DNA of 64,000 nucleotides from Coraliomargarita algicola (GTDB lineage: Bacteria > Verrucomicrobiota > Verrucomicrobiia > Opitutales > Coraliomargaritaceae). The stretch spans positions 3,127,001 through 3,191,000 of the forward strand of contig NZ_CP138858.1 in the NCBI RefSeq assembly GCF_033878955.1, read 5' to 3'. The notes under the pieces are model-generated. The model did no database searches. It was not told where the DNA came from and worked only from the letters and a program-made list of their open reading frames with translations. A program made the translations under genes and the position numbers. The stretch's first letter is position 1; every line of letters starts with the position of its first letter. Below are positions 32,392 to 41,699 of the stretch, piece by piece.

Positions 32392-33219
32392 TTAGTTGCC
32401 TGTGTTTGGGCTAACTACTCGGATGCTTGGGTCTTCGGGAGTGATCTCTGGTGCAGGAATCTCGATAATGACTGTGGGACTGCTTGAGCTGTCAGTTGGT
32501 ATGCTGTTCTTGATCTTGTCGAACAGGGCTTCGAAGGCAGGGTTTCTGCGAGGTAGGCGTATGATGACTGTGTTGGTTGCGGGAACTGCTTCAATCTTAA
32601 CATCGTCCACTTCCATGTTGTATTCTTTTTCACCTTCGCCGCCTTCGCTGTAGGCGATGTCGCCACTGTAGCGTGAGATCATGTCGACTCTGCCATCAAT
32701 GTTCTTCACGGATAGCGTGAACTCGTTGGTGTCAGCATTGTAGCGTAGGATGATTGTGAAAAATGTGCCGCGAATCGCTGCGGTGCCCAGTGGTGTGTTC
32801 ACCATGAAGTTGGAGCCTTCGCTCAATTTCTTGACGTGTCCGTTGAGTTTGCCGTAGTTGAGCTCTAGCATCGTTTGAGATTTGCTAGGGTCTGCTTGCA
32901 ATTGCTCGTAGCTTTGATTGCCGCTAAAAGCTTCTTGCTCCATTTTTGTAATGGTGATGCTGGTGTTTTCCTCGACGGTCAGTTCGGATCCATTTGAAAA
33001 AACGAGCTTCGCCCAGCTGAGTGCGGTCGCGCTGATGGCATCGCCTTGAGTCAGGATGTCGCCGGCCTTGAGTTTGCTGTGTTTACCGTTGGCGGAATAC
33101 TTCGTAACTGTGCCCGCGATTTCGAGTACTTTAGCGCTCGCTAGCTGCGCCGCTTGAGCAGAAAACGCACTGAGGGCGAGTAAGCAAAGAATAGTAAATG
33201 GAATTCGTAGAGTCTTCAT
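32392..33219 (-). CDS. Exported FecR-domain protein
   Basis: A 275-residue protein with a signal peptide (about 1-23, ending AQA). A FecR domain spans about 30-170: GDILTQGDAISATALSWAKLVFSNGS, shortened here to its core GDAISATALSWAKLVF, then ELTVEENTSI and TPLGTAAIRGTFF. There is no transmembrane segment for sigma-factor signalling, so this is the free periplasmic type common in Verrucomicrobiota. The C-terminal 40 residues are Pro/Ser-rich. It is a single-gene unit with its own terminator; the role is unknown. Confidence 0.85.
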   Translation of the reverse strand: MKTLRIPFTILCLLALSAFSAQAAQLASAKVLEIAGTVTKYSANGKHSKLKAGDILTQGDAISATALSWAKLVFSNGSELTVEENTSITITKMEQEAFSGNQSYEQLQADPSKSQTMLELNYGKLNGHVKKLSEGSNFMVNTPLGTAAIRGTFFTIILRYNADTNEFTLSVKNIDGRVDMISRYSGDIAYSEGGEGEKEYNMEVDDVKIEAVPATNTVIIRLPRRNPAFEALFDKIKNSIPTDSSSSPTVIIEIPAPEITPEDPSIRVVSPNTGN

Positions 33220-33389
33220 AGCAGAGTTACGTTGTTTGTAGAGAGTATTGAATATGTGGACTTTGCTCTATTTCTTTATTCTTTCAAGCTTTTTCCCCGT
33301 TCTGAGGAGAGGTATTCCACCTATTTTACGAAACTGTAGCGATTCTTTTAGCTTTTCACCTGAGAGGCATTTGTTTTGTTTGCAACTCT

Positions 33390-34157
33390 ATGACAAAATT
33401 TCGGCCCTGTATCGACCTGCACCATGGCAGCGTAAAGCAAATCGTAGGCGGGAGCTTAAGTGCTGATGAGCGGGGGCTCTTGACCAATTTTGAGAGTGAT
33501 CAACCAGCAGGCTATTATGCTAGTTTATACAAGGCGGACCAGCTGCGTGGGGGGCATGTGATCAAGTTGGGCCCAGGTAATGATGTTGCGGCGCGTGAGG
33601 CGCTGGCGGCATATCCGGGCGGCTTGCAGATTGGTGGTGGCATTCATGTGGAAAATGCAGTGGACTGGCTGCGCGCAGGCGCAAGTCATGTGATAGTGAC
33701 TTCCTGGTTGTTTGACAGTTCGGGGTGCTTTTTAAAAGAGCGACTGGACCAACTGGTGGCTGAGGTCGGCAAAGAGCGGCTGGTGCTGGACTTGAGTTGT
33801 CGTGGGCAGGGGGAAGGCTGGGTGGTGGCTATGAATCGCTGGCAAACGCCGACCGACCTGAAGGTGGATGTTGCGACGATTCTTGAATTGGCGGGCTATT
33901 GCGATGAGTTCTTGGTGCATGCCGCTGATGTAGAAGGTAAATGTGAGGGCGTGGACGTGCGCTTAGTTGAGTTTTTGGGGCGGCATAGTCCCCTGCCTGT
34001 TACGTATGCTGGTGGGGCGAATGCTTTTGAGGATCTTGAGCGCGTCGACCGTCTGAGTGGCGGCAAGGTCGATCTGACAATTGGGAGTGCATTGGATTTG
34101 TTTGGGGGATCGCAGATCCGCTACGCCGACTGCGTCGCGTGGAATCGGGGCCTTTGA
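33390..34157 (+). CDS. hisA: HisA isomerase of the eukaryotic (HIS6) type
   Basis: A 255-residue TIM-barrel enzyme for the ProFAR to PRFAR isomerisation in histidine synthesis. Its sequence follows the yeast HIS6 pattern rather than the usual bacterial HisA: MTKFRPCIDLHHGSVKQIVG, HVIKLGPGNDVAAREAL, LQIGGGIHVENAVDWL, VIVTSWLF, VLDLSCR, FLVHAADVEGKCEG, YAGGA and GKVDLTIGSALDLFGG. The phosphate-binding loops and barrel aspartates are present. No other his gene is nearby. An AI-2E permease gene follows 79 bp downstream. Confidence 0.92.
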   Translation: MTKFRPCIDLHHGSVKQIVGGSLSADERGLLTNFESDQPAGYYASLYKADQLRGGHVIKLGPGNDVAAREALAAYPGGLQIGGGIHVENAVDWLRAGASHVIVTSWLFDSSGCFLKERLDQLVAEVGKERLVLDLSCRGQGEGWVVAMNRWQTPTDLKVDVATILELAGYCDEFLVHAADVEGKCEGVDVRLVEFLGRHSPLPVTYAGGANAFEDLERVDRLSGGKVDLTIGSALDLFGGSQIRYADCVAWNRGL

Positions 34158-34236
34158 AGTATGTGAGCATTGCTCGCTTAACTCTTGGACAAACGCATTC
34201 GACAAACTTGAGAGGATGTCCACTATGGTGTGACTT

Positions 34237-35298
34237 ATGAAAATACAGCGTGTCGCGATGGCGATGATTATCGTCTTTTTGACCTTCTATTTGCTTTATC
34301 TTGGGCAAGCTCTGCTCTTGCCACTCGTGATTGCGGGGGCGGTGGCTTATTTGATTAGTATTTTGGCGCACGCGATTGCGTCGCCTATTTTTCGGGGGCT
34401 TTCTGTGCCAAAGCCGATTGCTATGTTTCTGGCGATTGCGATCATCCTATTGTCGCTCTCTTATTTGGTGCAGTTGATCACGGTGAACATTAAGAGCGTG
34501 ATCGAGGTGGCGCCAGTGTATCAAAAGAATTTGGAAGCTCTGATCTATAAGGGCTATCGCCTGTTCGGTGCGGAGGAGGTGCCTAATATTCGTGAGTTTC
34601 TCAATCAGTTGGATTTCGGCGCCTACCTGCAGAGTTTCGGTGCGACGGTGCGAGCTCTGGTGAGTAGCATGGGCATTATTACGGTTTATTTGATCTTCCT
34701 GCTTTTGGAACAACGCACGTTCGGCGATAAGATGAAGGCGATCATTCGTCATCCCGAACGTCAGAAAGATGCCTTTGAGTTGATTGATAAGATGCGTTCG
34801 GATATACGCAGTTATGTGGGGATCAAAGTGCTCACTAGCGCGTCGACTGGATTGATTAGTTATTTTGTGCTTAAGATCGTAGAGGTGGATTTTGCGAGTT
34901 TCTGGGCGGTGCTGATCTTTTTGCTCAATTTCATTCCTACCATCGGCTCGATTATTGCCACTGCATTTCCATCAATGCTGACATTGGTACAGTTCGAGAC
35001 CTTAGGGCCCTTCATCGTCACCGTTTCGGTTTTGACGGCAGTGCAATTTTGCATTGGCAGTTTACTGGAGCCTAAGTTGATGGGAAATCGTCTGAATCTG
35101 AGTCCGATTGTGATCCTACTGTCGTTGGGCTTGTGGGGCTCGATTTGGGGCATCCCGGGCATGTTCCTCTGTGTGCCGATCACTGTCATCATCATGATTA
35201 TTTGCTCGTATTTTCCTGCGACTCGCCCAGTGGCGATCTTATTGTCGGGCAATGGAGAAGTCGTTAGTGGTGTGAAAAAAGAAGTGTTAGAGTCCTAG
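34237..35298 (+). CDS. AI-2E family transporter / permease
   Basis: A 353-residue membrane protein with about eight helices and a soluble central segment (about 85-200). The C-terminal half carries the family's FLLNFIPTIGSIIA and EPKLMGNRLNLSPIVIL motifs. Proteins of this family (TqsA, PerM, YtvI) have been tied to autoinducer-2 release or Na/H antiport; the substrate here is unknown. It lies between hisA and pyruvate carboxylase in the same direction. Confidence 0.88.
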   Translation: MKIQRVAMAMIIVFLTFYLLYLGQALLLPLVIAGAVAYLISILAHAIASPIFRGLSVPKPIAMFLAIAIILLSLSYLVQLITVNIKSVIEVAPVYQKNLEALIYKGYRLFGAEEVPNIREFLNQLDFGAYLQSFGATVRALVSSMGIITVYLIFLLLEQRTFGDKMKAIIRHPERQKDAFELIDKMRSDIRSYVGIKVLTSASTGLISYFVLKIVEVDFASFWAVLIFLLNFIPTIGSIIATAFPSMLTLVQFETLGPFIVTVSVLTAVQFCIGSLLEPKLMGNRLNLSPIVILLSLGLWGSIWGIPGMFLCVPITVIIMIICSYFPATRPVAILLSGNGEVVSGVKKEVLES

Positions 35299-35384
35299 AA
35301 CTTCCGACTCCTATTGACAGCGTGAATGCGCTGCTTTTCTCTACCTCACCTACCACTTATTACTACTATCATTTATCCTACCAT

Positions 35385-38300
35385 ATGAAGAAATTACTAG
35401 CCGCCAATCGCAGCGAGATCGCTGTACGTATCTTTCGCAGTGCAACCGAACTGGGCTATCGCACTGTTGCCGTCTATGCGAATGAAGATCGCTTTGGCGT
35501 GCACCGCTTCAAGGCGGATGAAGCGTATCTGGTGGGTAAAGGGCAGGGCCCCGTGGCGGCTTATCTGGATATCCCGAGCATTATCGATTTGGCGAAGAAG
35601 AAGGGCGTCGACCTGATCCATCCCGGTTATGGCTTCCTTTCGGAAAACGCTGATTTTGCGCGTGCCTGTGAGGAAAATGGTCTGACCTTTGTCGGCCCCA
35701 GTGCGGAGCTTTTGGGGCGCATGGGTGACAAGATTGAAGCGCGTAAGATTGCGGAAAAGGCAAAGGTGCCGACCTTGCCAGGCACGCAGGACCCCATTAG
35801 TGATCGCGACGAAGCAGTCAAAATCGCGAAAAAAGTGGGCTTTCCGTTGATCATTAAAGCGGCCTTTGGTGGTGGCGGACGCGGTATGCGCGTGGTGAAA
35901 GATCCTAAGGATTTAATTCCGCTGCTGGACGAAGCACAGGGCGAGGCAGGCCGCGCTTTTGGAAATGATGCGGTCTTTCTTGAGCGCTATATTGGTCGCG
36001 CGAAACACATCGAAGTTCAAATCTTGGGCGATAAGCAGGGCAACGTTGTGCACCTGCACGAGCGCGACTGCTCGGTGCAGCGTCGTCACCAAAAGGTCAT
36101 CGAGATCGCACCCTCGGTGGGCCTTCCGGATGATGTGCGTAAAGACCTCTGCGATGCGGCCGTCAAGATCGCCAAGTCCATTGGCTACTACAATGCCGGC
36201 ACTGTTGAGTTCTTGTTGGATCTGGATACTCACGAGTGGTTCTTCATCGAAATGAACCCACGCATCCAAGTGGAGCACACGGTGACGGAGGTGATTACTG
36301 GCATCGATATCGTGCGCACACAGTGCCTCATTGCCCAGGGGTATAGTCTCTTTAGCGACGAGATCGGCATCCCTGCGCAAGAGGATGTGCCACGCAACGG
36401 TTACGCCATCCAGGCTCGCATCACCACGGAAGACCCTGAGAAAAATTTCGCACCTGATTACGGTAAGATTGTCAACTACCGCAGTGCCGCCGGCCTGGGC
36501 ATTCGCCTCGACGGCGCCATGGGCGATACCGGGGCAGTGATTACTCCCTTCTACGATTCCTTGCTGGTCAAGCTCACCGCTTCTGCGCGCACCTTTGAGC
36601 TCGCGATCCAGCGTATGGACCGTGCGCTGCGTGAGTTCCGTATCCGTGGCGTGAAGACTAATATCCCCTTCATCGAAAACGTCATTCACCACGATACCTT
36701 CCTCACTGGAGAGGCCATCACGACGTTGATCGATACCACGCCGGCGCTCTTTAACTTCAGCCGCCGTCGTGACCGCGCCACTAAGCTACTCAAGCTGCTC
36801 GGGGAGACCATCGTTAATGGCAACGATCAAGTGAAAGGCCGTCCCGTGCCGCTGATGGATTTGCCTGTGATCGTTCCTGACTACGATCCCAAGCAGCCTA
36901 AGCCCGCGGGCACTAAGGACTACCTGACCAAGCACGGCCCCGAGAAATTTGCCGAGTGGACGCGTAAGCAAAAGCGCCTATTGATCACCGATACCACCAT
37001 GCGCGATGCGCACCAGTCTCTGCTGGCCGCACGCATGCGCAGCTCCGACCAGCTGGAAGTGGCCGACGCGATCGCGCAACACGGTGACAAACTCTACAGT
37101 CTTGAATGCTGGGGCGGTGCCACCTTCGACACTTCCATGCGCTTCCTGCATGAGAATCCATTCAAGCGCTTGCGTCGTCTGCGGGAACGCATCCCCAATA
37201 TCTGTTTTCAGATGTTGCTGCGCGGCGCCAACGGGGTCGGTTATTCCAATTATCCGGACAACGTCATCCGTGGCTTCATCAAGCACTCCGCTGAGTGCGG
37301 CATGGATATCTTCCGCGTCTTCGATTCGCTCAACTACTTGCCGAACCTCAAGGTCGCGATGGACTCGATTCGCAAGGATACCAATTCCGTGTGTGAGGCG
37401 ACTATTTGCTACACCGGTGATATCCTCAACGACGATCGCGACAAATACACCCTCGAGTATTACGTCCAAATGGCCCAGGAGCTGGAGAAGATGGGTGCTC
37501 ACATCATCGCGCTCAAGGACATGTCCGGGCTCTGCCATCCGCACGCAGCCTATAAATTGATCAAGGCCCTGCGCGCTGCAGTGGCGCTGCCAGTGCACTT
37601 CCACACGCACGACTCCAGCGGTATCGCCGGTGCGTCTATTATCAAGGCAGCCGAAGCAGGCGTTGACGCGGTCGACCTTTCGATCGCTTCGCTCTCCGGA
37701 CTCACCGCACAGCCTAACCTGAACTCGATTATCAACGCCATGCGTGGCGATAAGCGCGATACCGGTCTGGATCAAAAGTTCTTCGACGATCTCTCCATCT
37801 ACTGGGAGGCGATTCGCCAATACTACGAGCCCTTCGACACCAGCCCCAAGTTTGGCAGTGCCGAAGTCTATCGCCACGAAATGCCAGGCGGTCAATACAC
37901 TAACCTGCGCGAGCAAGCCCGCGCCCTCGGCCTCGGTGCACGCTGGCCGGAAGTGGTGCGTTATTACCACGAGGTCAATGAAGTGCTCGGCGACATTGTC
38001 AAAGTCACACCGTCTTCCAAAGTTGTGGGCGACCTGTCCATGTTCCTGCTGACCAAGGGCGTTGAGCCCAAGGATATGGTCAACCTCGAGCCCGGCACCG
38101 CATTTCCTGAGTCGGTGGTCGACATGCTCTCCGGTGGCCTCGGCCAACCCAAGGGCGGCTGGCCCAAGGATGTGCAAAAGGTCGTGCTCGGTGATCGCAA
38201 ACCTTACAAAGGCCGCCCCGGCGCCCGCGCCGAAAAAGTCGATCTCGCGGCGACTCGCGAAGAGGTCAAGGCGATCACTAAGCGCAGCGAATGCAACGAC

Positions 38301-38825
38301 GATGATCTCTACGCATACCTGATGTATCCACAGGTCTTCAAGGATCTGGTCAAATACATCAACGAGTATGGGCACGCCCGCGTGTTGCCGACTCCCGCGT
38401 TCTTCTACGGTCTCAAGCCCGGCGAAGAAATCTCGGTCGAGATCGAAGAGGGCAAGGTGCTCATTATTAAACTCATCTACGTCAGCGAGCCTGACAAAGA
38501 AGGCCTGCGCACACTCACCTTCGAGCTCAACGGCCGTGCCCGTGAGTGTGTCATCAAGGACCACTCGATTCAGTCCGAGACTAAGCGCCGCGTCAAAGCC
38601 GACTCTGCGGATAAGATGCAAGTCGGTGCACCCATCCCTGCGATGGTGAGTGCAGTGACGGCTACCGTGGGCCACAAGGTGAAGAAGGGCGACAAGCTCG
38701 CCATACTGGAAGCCATGAAGATGCAGACGACCGTCTACGCACTCGCCGATGGTATCATCGATCAAGTCGAAGTTCAGGCCGGCGACCAGGTCGAGAGTAA
38801 GGACCTCTTGGTCAAGCTGCGCTAA
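35385..38825 (+). CDS. pyc: Pyruvate carboxylase
   Basis: A 1146-residue single-chain biotin enzyme making oxaloacetate from pyruvate, which feeds the TCA cycle whose aconitases are also in this window. The ATG at 35385 gives the standard MKKLLAANRSEIAVRIFR start; an upstream ATG in frame adds 21 Tyr-rich residues and is less likely. The biotin carboxylase domain spans about 1-450 with ATP-grasp AAFGGGGRGMRVV and FIEMNPRIQVEH. The carboxyltransferase (about 530-800) has ITDTTMRDAHQSLLA and HFHTHDSSG. The biotinyl domain (about 1075-1146) has EAMKMQT. Confidence 0.97.
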   Translation: MKKLLAANRSEIAVRIFRSATELGYRTVAVYANEDRFGVHRFKADEAYLVGKGQGPVAAYLDIPSIIDLAKKKGVDLIHPGYGFLSENADFARACEENGLTFVGPSAELLGRMGDKIEARKIAEKAKVPTLPGTQDPISDRDEAVKIAKKVGFPLIIKAAFGGGGRGMRVVKDPKDLIPLLDEAQGEAGRAFGNDAVFLERYIGRAKHIEVQILGDKQGNVVHLHERDCSVQRRHQKVIEIAPSVGLPDDVRKDLCDAAVKIAKSIGYYNAGTVEFLLDLDTHEWFFIEMNPRIQVEHTVTEVITGIDIVRTQCLIAQGYSLFSDEIGIPAQEDVPRNGYAIQARITTEDPEKNFAPDYGKIVNYRSAAGLGIRLDGAMGDTGAVITPFYDSLLVKLTASARTFELAIQRMDRALREFRIRGVKTNIPFIENVIHHDTFLTGEAITTLIDTTPALFNFSRRRDRATKLLKLLGETIVNGNDQVKGRPVPLMDLPVIVPDYDPKQPKPAGTKDYLTKHGPEKFAEWTRKQKRLLITDTTMRDAHQSLLAARMRSSDQLEVADAIAQHGDKLYSLECWGGATFDTSMRFLHENPFKRLRRLRERIPNICFQMLLRGANGVGYSNYPDNVIRGFIKHSAECGMDIFRVFDSLNYLPNLKVAMDSIRKDTNSVCEATICYTGDILNDDRDKYTLEYYVQMAQELEKMGAHIIALKDMSGLCHPHAAYKLIKALRAAVALPVHFHTHDSSGIAGASIIKAAEAGVDAVDLSIASLSGLTAQPNLNSIINAMRGDKRDTGLDQKFFDDLSIYWEAIRQYYEPFDTSPKFGSAEVYRHEMPGGQYTNLREQARALGLGARWPEVVRYYHEVNEVLGDIVKVTPSSKVVGDLSMFLLTKGVEPKDMVNLEPGTAFPESVVDMLSGGLGQPKGGWPKDVQKVVLGDRKPYKGRPGARAEKVDLAATREEVKAITKRSECNDDDLYAYLMYPQVFKDLVKYINEYGHARVLPTPAFFYGLKPGEEISVEIEEGKVLIIKLIYVSEPDKEGLRTLTFELNGRARECVIKDHSIQSETKRRVKADSADKMQVGAPIPAMVSAVTATVGHKVKKGDKLAILEAMKMQTTVYALADGIIDQVEVQAGDQVESKDLLVKLR

Positions 38826-38851
38826 TCGTCGGATCCGTCGTAGTTTTTCAG

Positions 38852-38890
38852 CAGCCCCTGTATCGCGCATCGCGGTCAGGGGCTGTTTTG
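38852..38890 (+). terminator. Rho-independent terminator of pyc
   Basis: A nine-pair stem, CAGCCCCTG (38852-38860) with CAGGGGCTG (38877-38885), an imperfect inner stem in the loop and a TTTT tail. It lies 27 bases after the pyc stop. Confidence 0.85.
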
Positions 38891-38956
38891 TGCGAGCGGG
38901 CTAGAGCAATCTTAAGAAGTTTGCTGAGATATTAACGCATGATTTTTCGTTTAAAT

Positions 38957-39033
38957 GTAGCGGACTCGCGAAGCGATTTCGAGTTGCGGCAGCGCTACAA
39001 CCGTCGGTCGAAACGGCTTCGCCGATCCGCTAC
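38957..39033. repeat. GTAG-headed palindromic repeat, family also found at 63710
   Basis: It begins GTAGCGGACTCGCGAAG and ends with the inverted CCGCTAC. The part at 38988-39030 recurs inverted at 63710-63757 (with a four-base ATCG expansion there). It contains internal hairpins around CGGCGAAGCCG. It is REP/BIME-like and lies in the 444-bp gap between pyc and the transposase, which otherwise shows no gene. Confidence 0.65.
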
Positions 39034-39109
39034 ACCAGCAGATTTTTTATCAGCTTTTTTCTGAATATGGCTCTAGTGAGTAATTTTTGAATATGGCTAT
39101 TGCACGACG

Positions 39110-39190
39110 CGGCCGTCTAAAGACGGAACTCCGAACCTGCTCAGACGTAGAATCCAGCACGTATCCGTTTAGGAGTCCCGCCTTTAGGCC
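39110..39190. repeat. About 80-bp inverted-repeat element at the left edge of the IS
   Basis: The arms GGCCGTCTAAAGACGGAACTCC (described as 39110-39131) and GGAGTCCCGCCTTTAGGCC (39172-39190) pair with a few mismatches across a 40-base centre. The right arm runs directly into, and overlaps by five bases, the left terminal repeat of the insertion sequence. It may be the insertion target or a separate non-coding repeat; the exact boundary is unclear. Confidence 0.5.
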
Positions 39191-40661
39191 AATGCCTTTA
39201 AGGATTGGATTTTAGTTAGCGCAATCATTTAAGACTCGTACTTTTAGGACGATTGCTTCTTTTGTATGAATGAGCGCATCCACCTCCTTGTGTTTACCGT
39301 TGTTTTCTAATTTTCCAGCTGCCTTTGAGGAGCTATTTAGCCGTGAGAGTTGCGCTCTGATTTTCGCGCAGCACGGTCCTCGCGGTGGTGGCCAAGCCAA
39401 GTTAAATGGCTGGGAATGGTTGATGTCCAGGGTCTACCATGAGTTGGCACGTTCGGGTACTTTCTCGTCTAATACCAAGGCGGTATCCGGAGTGCGCATC
39501 TCGGACAGCGCGCTCAGCCAGCGGGCCTTGTCGATTGGCGAGAAGCTGATCGAAGAGATACTGCCTATCGCGCTACGTCCGTTAGCCGACCGTGAGCGAG
39601 ATGTGCAGGCCTTTTATCATGCATATCGGTTGGTGGCCATCGACGGGACTCGTTTCAATTTACGTAATACCGGAACCATTAATGAACAGGCTTCAAAAGT
39701 GGCTTGCAACCGCGGTAGCGGTGAACCTGCTTTCGCGCATTTGCTGGCAGTTGTCCTGGTGGAATTGGGTATGCACCAACCTTTGGGCACCCGTTTAGGC
39801 TGGCAAGGCGAGGGCGAGTTGACACTCGCGCGGCAACTGTTTGCGGCTCAGGATCTGCCCGAGCGCAGTCTGCTTTTAGCCGACCGACTGTTCGGTTATC
39901 CTTCGCTGATCTGGGGACTCTGGTCAATGCTCCGGCGCACACACAGTTACGTTCTGGTTCGGATAAAGTCTAATCTCAAAGCCAAGCGCACGCGGCAACT
40001 CGCGGATGGTTCATGGCTAGTCGAAGTCAAAGCGGTTGATCCATCCACACGCAAGAAGGTGGGGGTACTCGAACTACGTGAGATCTATGGTCGAGTCTGC
40101 TATGAAGACCAGAATGGTCACCGTTCGTGTCTTCAAATACGCTTGTGGACGAGTCTGCTCGATGACACCACCAGCCCAGCCACAGAACTGATCGCCCTTT
40201 ACGCCGCACGCTGGGAGGAAGAGTTATTCTTCCGAGAACTCAAAAGCCACCTGCACGCCCGCGGAGAACTACTTGACGCACTCACTCCGCAAACCGCAGC
40301 CCAAGAAGTGCTCGCGATGCTCTTAGCGGCCGCGCTGATCGCCAAGCAGCGCCAAAGCGTCGCTTCTGCCGCAGGCGTTGAGCCCTTGCGCATCAGCTTT
40401 GCCAAGGTTTTGCACAAGACAGCCGCACTGTGCGAGCTACTGCAAGTCGGTGCAGACTTGATCACCCCGCAAGCGCTGGCTCAGTGGATACAGCGACTCT
40501 TAGATGATCTTATATATGATGCCGTTATTAAAAAACGAAGACCTAGAACTTGCCCCAGAACCCTACGACAACCCACAAAAGACTGGCCAAAAACTAAAGT
40601 TGCCCAGTCAAAACGAGTTGTCAAAACTATAGAAGTCACCAATCCTTAAAGACATTGGCCT
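39186..40661 (+). mobile_element. Insertion sequence, IS4 family, apparently intact
   Basis: An element of about 1.48 kb bounded by 23-bp terminal inverted repeats, 39186-39208 and 40639-40661, that differ at one base. Each contains CTTTAAGGATTGG or its complement. It encodes one full-length transposase. The right repeat overlaps the transposase stop codon. Between the left repeat and the gene there is an internal hairpin with arms GCAATC (from 39221) and GATTGC (39251-39256). No clear target-site duplication could be recognised by eye, and the repeats may extend a few bases outward. Confidence 0.8.
39270..40649 (+). CDS. IS4-family transposase
   Basis: A 459-residue DDE transposase. The first catalytic Asp is in VAIDGTRFNL (about 130), the second in LLADRLFGYP (about 209), and the glutamate is in the IS4 signature YAARWEEELFFRELK (Y-2-R-3-E-6-K, about 312-326). 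The frame is unbroken and the domains complete, so the element is probably active or recently so. The basic C-terminal tail ends inside the right inverted repeat. Confidence 0.95.
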   Translation: MSASTSLCLPLFSNFPAAFEELFSRESCALIFAQHGPRGGGQAKLNGWEWLMSRVYHELARSGTFSSNTKAVSGVRISDSALSQRALSIGEKLIEEILPIALRPLADRERDVQAFYHAYRLVAIDGTRFNLRNTGTINEQASKVACNRGSGEPAFAHLLAVVLVELGMHQPLGTRLGWQGEGELTLARQLFAAQDLPERSLLLADRLFGYPSLIWGLWSMLRRTHSYVLVRIKSNLKAKRTRQLADGSWLVEVKAVDPSTRKKVGVLELREIYGRVCYEDQNGHRSCLQIRLWTSLLDDTTSPATELIALYAARWEEELFFRELKSHLHARGELLDALTPQTAAQEVLAMLLAAALIAKQRQSVASAAGVEPLRISFAKVLHKTAALCELLQVGADLITPQALAQWIQRLLDDLIYDAVIKKRRPRTCPRTLRQPTKDWPKTKVAQSKRVVKTIEVTNP

Positions 40662-40762
40662 TTAGGTGGAATGCTCTGCGCCGCGCGCTTGCAACGGCGC
40701 CTCGCATCTCATTATACTCTCGTGACGTAAATTGCTGTAAGCCTTAAAACAACGGAAAATTC

Positions 40763-41677
40763 ATGGAGCCCAAGACTGTCGATTACCAGAAGCGCATTTG
40801 CTGCGCGATGAATTTTATCAGCCAGAATATTGAGCGTGAGCTCTCACTGGAGGAGATCGCGGCGTCCGCGTCCTTTTCTGCCTTTCATTTTCACCGTATA
40901 TTCAAGGCCTCCGTCGGCGAGACGGTTGCTAGCTTTACGCGTCGTCTGCGGCTAGAATCCGCGGCCAGCCGACTGATTGCCACGCCGAACGGTGATATCA
41001 CCACCATCGCGATGGAGTGCGGCTTCTCTAGTTCGCAGAATTTTGCGAAAGCCTTTCGTAAGCACTTTAGCCTCACCCCCACCGAGTATCGTCATAGCAA
41101 GATTGGACACACGCTCAGCAAGAACGAAAACGCATCTCTTTTTCAAATCAGGTATGATGTAGATTCAGTCACAAGGAATCTATCCAACCTAACGAAGAAA
41201 ATGAAAATGAATACAGAAGTTAAAGTTCTACCAGAATCTGAAGTTGCCTATGTCCGCCGGATGGGGGCCTATGGCAAAGAAACCTGCCAGCCGGCATTTA
41301 TCGAATTAATGGAGTATGCGGGGCCTCGCAATTTAATCGCTCCCGGCAAGATGCTGGCGATCTATTGGGACAACCCCGAGGTCACGCCCGCGGAGAAATG
41401 CCGTTTTGATGCCTGCATCATGGTGCCCGCTGGCACGGTCGCAGAGGGGCAGGTCTGTATTCAGACAATCCGTGGGGGCTCCTATGTGGTGCATCATGCC
41501 GAAGTGACGGAGGATGCCTTTCAGCAGGCCTGGCAAGATGCCTTTGTCTGGCTGTGCGATAGCGGATTCGAGGCCGGAGATGGCCCTTGTTTTGAGCTCT
41601 ATCAGAATAACGGTATGGAGCACCCCGAGGGGAAGTGGTTGGTCGACATCTGCATCCCACTCAAAGAAAAAGTTTAA
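40763..41677 (+). CDS. AraC-family regulator with GyrI-like effector domain
   Basis: A 304-residue transcription regulator. An AraC/XylS DNA-binding domain with two helix-turn-helix motifs is N-terminal (about 8-110; LSLEEIAASASFSAFHFHRIF and ITTIAMECGFSSSQNFAKAF), shown here in parts only. A GyrI/SOUL-like small-molecule-binding domain (about 150-304) has VAYVRRMGAYG and GGSYVVHHAEV. This is the Rob/BmrR-like layout used to sense drugs or lipophilic compounds. The gene starts about 100 bp after the IS and runs into a DUF7000 gene 22 bases downstream, with which it is probably co-transcribed. Confidence 0.9.
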   Translation: MEPKTVDYQKRICCAMNFISQNIERELSLEEIAASASFSAFHFHRIFKASVGETVASFTRRLRLESAASRLIATPNGDITTIAMECGFSSSQNFAKAFRKHFSLTPTEYRHSKIGHTLSKNENASLFQIRYDVDSVTRNLSNLTKKMKMNTEVKVLPESEVAYVRRMGAYGKETCQPAFIELMEYAGPRNLIAPGKMLAIYWDNPEVTPAEKCRFDACIMVPAGTVAEGQVCIQTIRGGSYVVHHAEVTEDAFQQAWQDAFVWLCDSGFEAGDGPCFELYQNNGMEHPEGKWLVDICIPLKEKV

Positions 41678-41699
41678 TCAACCATATGAGAGCTGCGAA

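Noticed and set aside
36978..38870. 630-codon open frame on the minus strand opposite pyc
   Set aside because: It is the antisense shadow of pyruvate carboxylase; the plus strand has clear catalytic motifs and the antisense product has no recognisable domain.
38826..39269. Additional small gene between pyc and the transposase
   Set aside because: Only a terminator, palindromic repeats and the IS end were found; no frame with a plausible start and composition.
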